A stretch of DNA of 64,000 nucleotides from Photobacterium malacitanum. GTDB taxonomy: Bacteria > Pseudomonadota > Gammaproteobacteria > Enterobacterales > Vibrionaceae. Position 1 is the first letter of the stretch. Every line of letters starts with the position of its first letter. The DNA lies in NCBI RefSeq assembly GCF_900185615.1, contig NZ_FYAK01000002.1:310001-374000 (forward strand), written 5' to 3'. Under the pieces are notes generated by a model that worked only from the letters and a program-made list of their open reading frames with translations, searched no databases and was not told where the DNA came from. The translations under genes were made by a program, and so were the position numbers. This document shows, in pieces, positions 1 to 6,977 of this stretch.

Positions 1-137
1 TTGGTGATGATGTCGCTTGCTGTCAAATGAGATTGAGAGCAAAGTGCTAGATATTATAAAAAATATAAACACATATTAGATGGTAAGTTGTTTAAATTGT
101 TGCCATTTCTTATAAGTCTATTTGTTTTCTATCTTTT
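1..137. other. Gene-free left edge; first 21 bases repeat the prophage secretin gene
   Basis: No gene is visible here. Bases 1-21 are identical, in the same orientation, to 4848-4868 inside the prophage secretin gene; identity stops abruptly at base 22. The rest is AT-rich and not recognised. The match could be a remnant of a second prophage copy to the left or an assembly overlap. Confidence 0.6.
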
Positions 138-1670
138 AAAATGTCCTCATTATTCCCCGATTAAAATGTCTCCTTTTAAGGTAGTTCATTAAGGTGAAAT
201 TGGGGTTATAGAGTAGGGAAGTCACGGCTTTTTTCTGATGCTAGGTTTAAATTGTTCAGGGTGAACTAGCACAGGATTGATAGCTTCAAGTTGACGGATT
301 GCCCGTTGTTGGGCGGTTCGTTTTGGGGCACTTTTACTGCGACTACGCTTTTGTTGTTGGTCATATTGTTGCTGTTTCGCCTGGGCAAATTTTAATACTG
401 CGCCCAAACGTTTATTATCGACCACCTGACCTTGGTCAACATCTTCGAGCTTATCAAACACTTTAAATTCTAATTTACGATTGCCGTATTGAATGGCGAT
501 GGTGCCATCTGGGCGATCTAGAACGTTAACAACTTGATGTACAAGTCGTTGATTTTCTTCAGTTGGCTCAATTAAATAGATGACTTTATCATATTGAAAT
601 GTCAGTGACTTTGATAATTTTCTTGGCTCTTGCCATGCAAAAATATCATGTAATTCATCAGTCGATTCACGTAATGGCCGATGCATGTCTTTAGGATATT
701 GAGCAGCTTTAGCAAAACGTTGGTTAAAATCAGTGATAAAGTCGGGGAGCCACGCATTAGCTTGTTCAATATTATCAATGTGTTGTAAACGCATTTCTTT
801 GACTAAGCGATCTTGTAAGGTCTTGTTGGCACGTTCAACACGACCTTTGGCTTGAGAGCTGTTTGCGCAAATCAATTCAATGTTTAAGTCATGTAAAACA
901 CGACCAAACTGAGTCACACGGTTGGTTTCTGCATCCCGTTTACTGACATGAAATACCGCATGCCGATCACTGTAAAAAGCAGTGGGTTTGCCATGATGTT
1001 CAACATATTCACGCGTGGCGACCATGTAATCAAACGCAGATTCTGTTTCGCTAAAACGTAAGTTCATCAGTTTGCCGGTGGCATCATCAATGAAAACCAA
1101 CAAACAACATTTGTCGCTGCGACCTTCAAACCAATCATGATGTGAGCCATCTATCTGAATTAACTCACCATAACAATCACGTCGATGACGTGGTTGATAA
1201 ACACGAGGCTTACGTTTGAAATGTGGCACCCAAAGGCCATCAGCGATCATCCATTGGCGTAAGGTTTCTAATCCAATTTTAATGCCGTGGCGTTCAATCA
1301 ATTTTTCACGTGCCAATGTGGGTCCAAAGTCTGCGTAATATTCATGGATCAGGTTTAAACATTGATGTCGCATATCAGCATTAATTTTGTTGCCTGGCGA
1401 TTGTCCACGACGTTGATGGACTAAACCAACAGCACCAAGATCTCGATAGCGTGTTATTAATCGTTGAACCTGACGAACACTGACATTAAGAAGCTGAGCA
1501 GCATCTTTGCGTCTGATCCGTTTTTCGCAAACATCACGAATTGTACCTAAACGAAATATCTCTTTGTCATTCATGGTCACCAACATATTTTGTTTAACTC
1601 ACATTGATCAGCAGATACTGATCACTATAGAAAAACAGGACATTTTAGCTTTGCAGAAAAGAGACACTTT
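138..1670 (-). mobile_element. ISNCY-family-like insertion sequence
   Basis: A single transposase gene fills the element. Each end carries two copies of an (A/T)AAA(A/G)TGTC motif pointing inward: TGTC at 142-145 and 167-170 on the left, and its complement GACA at 1663-1666 and 1639-1642 on the right. Spacing between the two copies is 25 bp on the left and 24 bp on the right, as expected for imperfect terminal inverted repeats. I could not identify a target-site duplication, so the exact ends are uncertain by several bases. The element lies about 20 bp outside the left dif-like site, not in the prophage proper. Confidence 0.75.
222..1574 (-). CDS. ISNCY-like transposase, complete
   Basis: DDE/RNase H-fold transposase of about 450 residues that would move the surrounding element. 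An N-terminal helix-turn-helix region (sequence around RKDAAQLLNVSVRQVQRLI) binds the ends. An rve-type catalytic core follows, with the three acidic residues seen in LIQIDGSHHDW, FYSDRHAVF and KGRVERANKTLQ. The C-terminus is basic (Lys/Arg/Gln rich), as in related enzymes. I chose the ATG at 1572-1574 (protein begins MNDKEIF) because family members usually start there; an in-frame ATG four codons upstream is also possible. The frame is intact, so the element may be active. Family assignment is from memory of similar ISNCY (IS1202-type) proteins. Confidence 0.85.
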   Translation of the reverse strand: MNDKEIFRLGTIRDVCEKRIRRKDAAQLLNVSVRQVQRLITRYRDLGAVGLVHQRRGQSPGNKINADMRHQCLNLIHEYYADFGPTLAREKLIERHGIKIGLETLRQWMIADGLWVPHFKRKPRVYQPRHRRDCYGELIQIDGSHHDWFEGRSDKCCLLVFIDDATGKLMNLRFSETESAFDYMVATREYVEHHGKPTAFYSDRHAVFHVSKRDAETNRVTQFGRVLHDLNIELICANSSQAKGRVERANKTLQDRLVKEMRLQHIDNIEQANAWLPDFITDFNQRFAKAAQYPKDMHRPLRESTDELHDIFAWQEPRKLSKSLTFQYDKVIYLIEPTEENQRLVHQVVNVLDRPDGTIAIQYGNRKLEFKVFDKLEDVDQGQVVDNKRLGAVLKFAQAKQQQYDQQQKRSRSKSAPKRTAQQRAIRQLEAINPVLVHPEQFKPSIRKKP

Positions 1671-1690
1671 ACCTTGGGATCTACACCTTA

Positions 1691-1720
1691 AGTGCGCATT
1701 ATGCTTGCGTTATGTTAAAG
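1691..1720 (+). other. Left dif-like XerCD site with an 8-bp centre (attL)
   Basis: XerC-type arm AGTGCGCATTA (1691-1701), centre TGCTTGCG (1702-1709) and XerD-type arm TTATGTTAAAG (1710-1720). The arms match Vibrio chromosome I dif, but the centre is 8 bp instead of the usual 6 and the last base differs (G for T). Both points suggest that the centre and XerD arm are phage-derived. Confidence 0.88.
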
Positions 1721-1824
1721 ATGTTTCTATTTATCATTTTGATTTACAAAGAATTAATTATAGCACAAAGCATAAAACTGCATTCTTAAAAATAAGACAA
1801 AACAAGCAGGATATGACGCTATGA
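1693..1824 (+). other. Displaced 3-prime part of the phage HTH gene (43 codons, read only in the circular phage)
   Basis: In frame with the dif-encoded codons CALC, an open stretch of 43 codons runs from 1693 to a TGA at 1822-1824. The matching position in the right site (TGC at 12399-12401) is in the same frame of the HTH gene. After excision with the left-type 8-bp centre, the HTH gene would read residues 1-111 and then these 43 codons, giving about 154 residues. The TGA overlaps the ATG of the following DUF3653-like gene (ATGA at 1821-1824), a normal translational-coupling arrangement. In the integrated state this piece lacks its own start and promoter. The frame continuity is seen directly; its use in the phage is inferred. 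Confidence 0.7.
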
Positions 1825-2186
1825 GAACTAACCTTACTCAAAACTATGTTTTCCGTAAATTCACCTGTGGATTATCCAAAAAAGACACCGCTGAACTTTG
1901 TTTTAAAAGTGTGACCACCATCACGCGATGGGATAAGGGAAGACCAATTCCGCCAGAATGTAAAAGGCTAATGCGAATATATAAAGGCATGGAATTAGCA
2001 ACGATAAACCCCAATTGGGAGGGCTGGAAAATCAAAAATGGAGAGCTAACAAATTCAGCAGGGGTATCACTTAGACCAGAGCAAATATTAACGGGTTATG
2101 CCTTACTAGAGATTAACTCAGAGAATGAAAGGGCGTTAAAAACTAAGATCATTCAAACAGCAAGGATGCTTAAAAATTTACCATGA
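1821..2186 (+). CDS. DUF3653-like phage HTH protein, copy 1
   Basis: A 121-residue cytoplasmic protein resembling the DUF3653 phage family, probably a small DNA-binding regulator. A helix-turn-helix-like stretch is visible near residues 15-40 (KKDTAELCFKSVTTITRWDKG), followed by a conserved PPECKRLM motif and WEGWKIKNGEL. A paralogue lies at 2982-3362. The ATG overlaps the stop of the displaced HTH-gene tail (ATGA), so in circular phage DNA it is probably translated in an operon with that gene. In the integrated form its upstream DNA is the attachment site and no clear promoter of its own is seen. Family name is from memory; the regulatory role is inferred. Confidence 0.75.
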   Translation: MRTNLTQNYVFRKFTCGLSKKDTAELCFKSVTTITRWDKGRPIPPECKRLMRIYKGMELATINPNWEGWKIKNGELTNSAGVSLRPEQILTGYALLEINSENERALKTKIIQTARMLKNLP

Positions 2187-2188
2187 AA

Positions 2189-2213
2189 AAAGCCGACTAG
2201 ATTAGTCGGCTTT
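2189..2213. terminator. Bidirectional hairpin terminator
   Basis: Stem AAAGCCGACTA / TAGTCGGCTTT with a 3-base loop directly after copy 1 of the DUF3653-like gene. The A and T tracts allow it to end transcription from both sides, including the leftward GvpU-like gene. Confidence 0.8.
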
Positions 2214-2240
2214 AATAAAAGTACTTAAAGATTAATTTTA

Positions 2241-2687
2241 TTAAACAATATTACCTAAAAAGTATCCTGAAACATCAGATAATTTCCCCCGCCAAAGCGT
2301 AGAATGATTAATAACAGGGCCACCATTTCCATTATAAAATTTAGCATCTTCCAAATGGATATATGAAATAAAATCAATATTTATTTCTTTGGTATAAGTA
2401 GATGATTTACCCTTATATAATTCTTGTATTGAAGCAATATCATCTTCAGATTTAAAAGCAGAAGCAAAACTATCTCCAAACAGTTTAAAATATTTCTCTC
2501 CTCCTATCAGCATCCCCGTTACAAGAAAGCCACCAATATTTAATGAAATACCAATCTCTGATTTAGACTTATTTACTAAATTAACTAAAAATGCTAATTC
2601 CATATCTATATTTTCAATAACTTCGGTCAATGCGATTTCTTGTTGCTCTAATTCTTCTTGCTGTTCTAACTCTTTAGTTGGTTCCAT
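2241..2687 (-). CDS. GvpU-like protein (gas vesicle accessory family), orphan cargo gene
   Basis: A 148-residue protein with a Glu/Gln-rich N-terminal segment (residues 1-25), then a globular domain. The domain resembles Bacillus megaterium GvpU as I remember it: ISLNIGGFLVTGMLIGGEKYF early, and HLEDAKFY followed by LWRGKLSDVSGYFLG near the end. GvpU is associated with gas vesicle gene clusters, but no other gvp gene is in this window, so a gas vesicle role is doubtful. The ATG has a good ribosome site (GAGGA, 7-8 bases upstream). It is encoded alone, leftward, between the two DUF3653-like genes, in very AT-rich DNA typical of phage cargo. What it does here is unknown. Confidence 0.6.
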   Translation of the reverse strand: MEPTKELEQQEELEQQEIALTEVIENIDMELAFLVNLVNKSKSEIGISLNIGGFLVTGMLIGGEKYFKLFGDSFASAFKSEDDIASIQELYKGKSSTYTKEINIDFISYIHLEDAKFYNGNGGPVINHSTLWRGKLSDVSGYFLGNIV

Positions 2688-2981
2688 TATGATTCCTCAA
2701 AGATCAAAAAAATAATAAGACAATTAAGAAATATACACAATACAATGCATACTGTATATAAAACTACAGATGCAATTTTATACTTGTGATTAATAGCAAA
2801 GAATCAAAGTGCACCAATAGCTAATAGCAATTAGAAAACAAACCCATCCCATAAAATGGTTGCGTATATTTATAACAAAGTAAGTAGATAATTGACATAA
2901 TCGTCAATGATAACCATAGTCGCATTTATTATACACATGAAGTATTCACGGAAATGATAATATCCTTTTTTTAACACAGAA
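2688..2981. other. AT-rich intergenic region between divergent cargo genes
   Basis: Contains the start region of the leftward GvpU-like gene and the promoter candidate of the rightward DUF3653-like copy 2. No further open frame is visible. Confidence 0.5.
2891..2920 (+). promoter_or_regulatory. Promoter and operator candidate for DUF3653-like copy 2
   Basis: TTGACA (2892-2897), a 17-bp spacer, and CATAGT (2915-2920, a poor -10 match). The -35 lies inside a perfect inverted repeat ATTGAC-6 bp-GTCAAT (2891-2908), which could be a repressor site. Confidence 0.4.
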
Positions 2982-3362
2982 ATGAACAAAATCAATAAGA
3001 CACGCCGCATTACTGATAATGAGATCTTTCGATTCTATACCTGTAACCTAACCGTTGAAATGACAGCAAAGCTGTGCTTTAAGACTCCTAAAACGGTTTT
3101 ACAGTGGGATAAAGGTAAGACAATACCACCTATTTGTAAGCGTTTAATGAAAATGTATGCTTGCCGAGATTTATCACCACTTGATGATGATTGGGAAGGT
3201 TGGAAGATATCAAAAGGAAAGTTGATTACGCCTGATGGTTGGCCGTTAACACCAAACAGAATAATCATGGGTAATGCACTTATAGAAATAGGGGCAGCGG
3301 ATGAACTTCGATTTCAACGTGAAGTATTGAGAACCGCTCGGATGCTGAAGAAACTAAAATAA
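2982..3362 (+). CDS. DUF3653-like phage HTH protein, copy 2
   Basis: A 126-residue paralogue of the protein at 1821-2186. They share the HTH-like segment (AKLCFKTPKTVLQWDKG), PPICKRLMKMY, DDWEGWKISKGKL and a C-terminal RTARMLKKL, but the divergence shows an old duplication. It is transcribed rightward from its own promoter candidate. Two copies with different N-terminal helices may recognise different operators. Likely a regulator of phage or cargo genes; no experimental role known to me. Confidence 0.75.
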   Translation: MNKINKTRRITDNEIFRFYTCNLTVEMTAKLCFKTPKTVLQWDKGKTIPPICKRLMKMYACRDLSPLDDDWEGWKISKGKLITPDGWPLTPNRIIMGNALIEIGAADELRFQREVLRTARMLKKLK

Positions 3363-3368
3363 AGCAAC

Positions 3369-3393
3369 AGAACCTGTCACTTAGACAGGTTCT
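3369..3393. terminator. Hairpin between convergent cargo genes
   Basis: A perfect 10-bp stem AGAACCTGTC / GACAGGTTCT with a 5-base loop just after DUF3653-like copy 2. There is no strong U tract, so termination is likely but not certain. Confidence 0.55.
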
Positions 3394-3418
3394 ATCTATA
3401 TCACATTTTAATTCTTAA

Positions 3419-3721
3419 TTACTCATCTCTAGTATAAAAAGACATTAAACATGACGCAAAGGTTGTAATATTAAAAACAATAGCTAAAAATAAAGCATTT
3501 ACATAATCAGAAACTGTAGGAGGTATTGAATCAACAATAAGTAATATCCCCCAAATACTATAAAAACTTAAACAACATCCTATAGAATCTTTAACTTTTG
3601 ACTTTTTCAGCTCTCTATATTTAATAAAATATATTATATATAATAATGCCCACAACATTAATATAATAAATAACTGTTCTTTTTGTGAGTAGCTAATATA
3701 ATCTAAAAATTTATCAACCAT
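3419..3721 (-). CDS. Small membrane protein of unknown function (cargo cassette gene 2)
   Basis: About 100 residues with three hydrophobic stretches (LFIILMLWALLYIIYF, a central CCLSFYSIWGILLIV, and ALFLAIVFNITTFASCLMSF), predicted to be an inner-membrane protein. The start at 3719-3721 is preferred. A GAGGG ribosome site lies 8 bases upstream, and the ATG overlaps the stop of the preceding gene by 8 bases (ATGGTTGA), which implies translational coupling. The DNA is strongly AT-rich. I do not recognise a family. Co-expression with a coiled-coil membrane partner in phage cargo suggests superinfection exclusion or phage defence, but that is only inference. Confidence 0.6.
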   Translation of the reverse strand: MVDKFLDYISYSQKEQLFIILMLWALLYIIYFIKYRELKKSKVKDSIGCCLSFYSIWGILLIVDSIPPTVSDYVNALFLAIVFNITTFASCLMSFYTRDE

Positions 3722-4454
3722 TATATTTACCCTCACTCAACCGATGATTGAACTGTTGTGTTAAATCATTTACCTCTTTACTTATAAATTCTAAATTTTC
3801 AAATAAATGTCTATTAATTACTATTTTTTCTAAACTATCCTTTTGTCTACCTTTTGAGTAAGCTTTTAATTTCATTATCAAAAAAATACTATCTGATATT
3901 ATCTTCCTTTTTTTTGATATATTATCAAGCAATTTTTTCTTGGTGTATAATGAATATAAAACAGCTAAGAAAATAAATAAAATAGATGGCAGCAATAAAC
4001 TCCAACTAAATTTTGAAATCATTAAACTTAGAACCAACAATGAAAAACAAAGAGATGGTAAAAATATTGCAATTTTGTTCCTTATTTTCTTGTTTAATAA
4101 AGACAAAACTTTAAAATCATGAAAATATCTTAATTTTAATTTATTTAACTTATCATCATAAATAGATATTTCATTCGTAAACCTATCTATTTCATTATTA
4201 TTTTCAAGTAGTAAGCATTTTATATCTTCTATATTTTTAAGAGTTATAAACACCTTATCCATATATGAAACAATATCATTATTAATAATATCATCTTCCA
4301 ATGAATGTACAGATAGTTGTAATTTATCCAAATTTTCACATATGAATTTTGAGATGGATATTTTTTCATAGTTATAAAAATGTTCTTTAACTAAAAATTT
4401 TAATTCATCATTTAAAGAAAGTAATTCTTCTTTTGATATAACTTCTTCTCTCAA
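3714..4454 (-). CDS. Two-TM coiled-coil membrane protein of unknown function (cargo cassette gene 1)
   Basis: About 246 residues: an N-terminal helical, probably coiled-coil half (residues 1-130), then a membrane hairpin of two hydrophobic segments (about 131-150, LPSLCFSLLVLSLMI, and 154-172), then another helical region to the end. The start codon appears to be TTG at 4452-4454 with a GGTGG upstream; no better start is visible. It overlaps and is probably coupled to the next gene. Codon use is extremely AT-rich compared with the phage core, a sign of recent acquisition. No family recognised. Confidence 0.6.
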   Translation of the reverse strand: MREEVISKEELLSLNDELKFLVKEHFYNYEKISISKFICENLDKLQLSVHSLEDDIINNDIVSYMDKVFITLKNIEDIKCLLLENNNEIDRFTNEISIYDDKLNKLKLRYFHDFKVLSLLNKKIRNKIAIFLPSLCFSLLVLSLMISKFSWSLLLPSILFIFLAVLYSLYTKKKLLDNISKKRKIISDSIFLIMKLKAYSKGRQKDSLEKIVINRHLFENLEFISKEVNDLTQQFNHRLSEGKYNG

Positions 4455-4533
4455 AATACCACCACGGAATAAATATAATTTATGATTGTAGATTATAAAT
4501 CAATATTATTTATATATATATATTGTTCGTCAT

Positions 4534-4608
4534 GTGGATAACAAAAAAGCGCGTTATCCACAATCCTATTAGAGTGGGGAACGCGCTTTTAGTTTTGGCC
4601 TCCGGCCA
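4534..4608. promoter_or_regulatory. Cluster of overlapping hairpins: terminator of the morphogenesis operon and possible phage origin/packaging region
   Basis: Three inverted repeats lie together. Repeat one is GTGGATAAC / GTTATCCAC (4534-4561). Repeat two is AAAAGCGCGTT / AACGCGCTTTT (4545-4590, 24-base loop). Repeat three is TGGCC-TCC-GGCCA (4596-4608). The first two overlap and exclude each other. In the leftward direction the second ends in T6 and is well placed to stop transcription after the secretin gene. Filamentous phages also keep their origin and packaging hairpin in such a gap; that second role is inference. Confidence 0.55.
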
Positions 4609-4642
4609 TCAAAGTTTTCTTTTTTGTTTTTTAAAGCAAAAG

Positions 4643-5905
4643 CTAGATGATGCTGACCTTTATCAATACCGATAACTGATTATTGATCTCTCTGTCTGAT
4701 GTAGAGCCAAAGAGAGAGCCTATTAGTGGTATATCTTTTAGAATCGGCACTCCCGTATCATTGTTTCGTGATTCCTCACCAACCAAGCCACCAAGTATGA
4801 TTGATTGACCATCTTTAGCTTGAATCACTGTCTGTATCTGGCGGTTATTGGTGATGATGTCGCTTGCTATATCACTATTGCTGACACTGCTTGATGTTTG
4901 GTTAATGTTCATCAATACCGTATCACCAATGATATGCGGCGTTACTCGTAGTGATACACCCACGTTCTGACGCTCAATTTTTTGGATCGTATTACCACCA
5001 TCAGTTACTTCACTTGATACCAAAAACGGCACGTTCTGACCAACAGTAATATAACCTTGCTCACGATCAGTAATTAGTAAATGAGGTTTACTCAACAGCT
5101 TGGTTTTACTGTTTGTTGATATGGCATTAATAAGGCCGTCTATGTCACCACCTTTAAAAATGATACTACCGCCAGTAAGGATGCCTTCAGTTTGCTTTGT
5201 GATCACTGAAAAACCAAAGTCACCCAACATTGCATTAAGATTTACACCAACTTCTTTACCATCATTAATCTGTGACTCAACGACCACCGCTTGAATGAAT
5301 ATCTGCTTTCGACGTACATCAATACGCTGTATCAGATTATCTATCTGGACTATTTGAGAGGGTGAACCCGTTACAATCAAACTATTCGCATGAGGTAACA
5401 TAATGATGCTATATGCGGTTTGAGTCTCACCAGTATTGGTACTGTAGTTATCTAATAAGGTTTGGATAATAGGAGTAACGCTTTTATTGTCGATATGCAG
5501 TAAGTCATAAAACTTGGTCTTTGGTGGTACAACATTGATGTTTCTTACAACAACTTCTGTTTGACCAGGCATTAATAATTCTTGACCCAATACTTGTGGT
5601 AATGGATCGCCCACACGTAACAATGACACTTTAAATATATTGCCGTTCTTTTCTAATCGAAAGCCATTACTCGCTAAAACAGTTTCGATAAAAGGGTAGA
5701 AGTCAGCCGCATCAAGCGAGGGAGCAGAGAACGTAACCGCACCTTTAACACCCTCTGATATGATCACGTTTTGGTTTAACGAGGTACTAAACCATTGCAC
5801 AAATTCAGCAATGGGCATGTTTTGCGCTTCAAAGGCATCAATCTTTTTAGCGGCATAGGTATTGAAAGAAAAGGAGAGTAACAGAATAACAATGATAGCT
5901 TTCAT
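4643..5905 (-). CDS. Phage secretin (pIV-like outer-membrane export channel)
   Basis: A 420-residue secretin with an N-terminal signal peptide (MKAIIVILLLSFSFNTYA), two N-domains (about residues 25-190) and a C-terminal secretin domain (about 235-415). The domain shows the typical KLLSKPHLLITD...GQNVPF region and a GLVGEE-type strand motif. It should form the outer-membrane multimer through which the filament leaves. It lies 4 bp after zot, as pIV and pI functions usually do. CTX-type phages borrow the host type II secretin instead, so this phage is self-sufficient for exit. Bases 4848-4868 are repeated at the window start. Confidence 0.92.
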   Translation of the reverse strand: MKAIIVILLLSFSFNTYAAKKIDAFEAQNMPIAEFVQWFSTSLNQNVIISEGVKGAVTFSAPSLDAADFYPFIETVLASNGFRLEKNGNIFKVSLLRVGDPLPQVLGQELLMPGQTEVVVRNINVVPPKTKFYDLLHIDNKSVTPIIQTLLDNYSTNTGETQTAYSIIMLPHANSLIVTGSPSQIVQIDNLIQRIDVRRKQIFIQAVVVESQINDGKEVGVNLNAMLGDFGFSVITKQTEGILTGGSIIFKGGDIDGLINAISTNSKTKLLSKPHLLITDREQGYITVGQNVPFLVSSEVTDGGNTIQKIERQNVGVSLRVTPHIIGDTVLMNINQTSSSVSNSDIASDIITNNRQIQTVIQAKDGQSIILGGLVGEESRNNDTGVPILKDIPLIGSLFGSTSDREINNQLSVLIKVSII

Positions 5906-5909
5906 GGTA

Positions 5910-6965
5910 TTACCTACACTTGATTAACGATTCAGACTGACCATTAGAGAGCTTTAACGTACAGGCATTAATAGCCGTTACATCAAAACCAATATCTTTA
6001 AGCTGAATGCTTGAAATACTTGTACCGTCCGAATTTTGCAAAGAATAGGTATAAGGTTGATTTGGCATTTTGTAATAGCCCATGATCTTATAATTAGCAT
6101 ATTCAGTTGGAGATACTTTCAATACTTCCGCTTCTGGCGGTGCATTAAACTCAAGCCACAACAAAGACAATAAGCAGCCGCCAGCAAAGCAGGTGATTTT
6201 CTTAAAACGTTTGAAATAGATCTTAGTAATACGCATGATATTCCTAAAGTCATACGTTACACGGTAACGATAATGTGTATAGTAAGGCGGCAGATATGAA
6301 TAAACGCCGTGATCGTAGTTACTGGTAAATATCTGTGAGGTGTTATAGGCGTTGTAAAGGCCAGAACCAAAGCATGTCCATTTATCAACCGTCATTGAAT
6401 GACGTTCAGTGCCATACTTCACCACGCCAACATGCATTTTAGGTAACTTCAATTGTGTACCCGTGATCATGCGATAGAGTGAACCAATAAACGGGATCGT
6501 CATGCGATCAGTTCGACGGCAATAAACCACATGCTCTGCAAACATTACCCGCGCTTGCTTATCCAATACTGATAAATCTTGAACAATAAAGCCTATATCC
6601 CAACCACGTTTGCGGGCGTGAATGATCCAATCTATAAGATCCTTTCGACCTTTATCATTCCAATCACGGCTATTAAACCAAGTACCACATTCATCAAGTA
6701 GTAATAGGCCGTTACGCGATTCATCTTTAATGCCACGAGCTATTAAAGGATTACCCAAACCGATAGCATTCAAATCAAATACAGTCGGTTTATCAGGAAC
6801 GCGCATTACTCGGCACTTTTTAGCTTGATGCCTTACCAACCAATGCAGATTTAAGTCAATGTTGGTCGCTACAATACGATCTTGATTTAAATAATCACGT
6901 ACCTTAGACACTGACATAATTGACTTACCACCGCCTAGCTTGCCTGTTATGACATAAACAGCCAT
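5910..6965 (-). CDS. zot: Zot-family assembly ATPase (pI-like)
   Basis: A 351-residue inner-membrane ATPase that drives filament assembly. The N-terminal P-loop domain has Walker A GKLGGGKS at residues 8-15 and Walker B LLLLDECG at 87-94. One transmembrane segment is visible at about 257-273, leaving a periplasmic C-terminal tail that may contact the secretin. Length and layout match the Zot/pI family. The ATG at 6963-6965 gives the P-loop in its normal place. The zonula-occludens toxin label comes from V. cholerae CTX phage and does not imply a toxin here. Confidence 0.93.
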   Translation of the reverse strand: MAVYVITGKLGGGKSIMSVSKVRDYLNQDRIVATNIDLNLHWLVRHQAKKCRVMRVPDKPTVFDLNAIGLGNPLIARGIKDESRNGLLLLDECGTWFNSRDWNDKGRKDLIDWIIHARKRGWDIGFIVQDLSVLDKQARVMFAEHVVYCRRTDRMTIPFIGSLYRMITGTQLKLPKMHVGVVKYGTERHSMTVDKWTCFGSGLYNAYNTSQIFTSNYDHGVYSYLPPYYTHYRYRVTYDFRNIMRITKIYFKRFKKITCFAGGCLLSLLWLEFNAPPEAEVLKVSPTEYANYKIMGYYKMPNQPYTYSLQNSDGTSISSIQLKDIGFDVTAINACTLKLSNGQSESLIKCR

Positions 6966-6977
6966 ATCTATATCCTA

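Noticed and set aside
1507..1824. A rightward 105-codon open frame starting inside the transposase region
   Set aside because: Its first half is antisense to the IS and its end. Only the last 43 codons matter, as the displaced tail of the HTH gene.
2750..2780. Possible LexA box near CTGTATATAAAACTACAG
   Set aside because: The half-sites are separated by 10 bases instead of 8, so it does not fit the SOS box.
5910..6965. Zot as an enterotoxin
   Set aside because: The gene is in the phage assembly position and has the pI ATPase layout. No toxin genes such as ctxAB are present.
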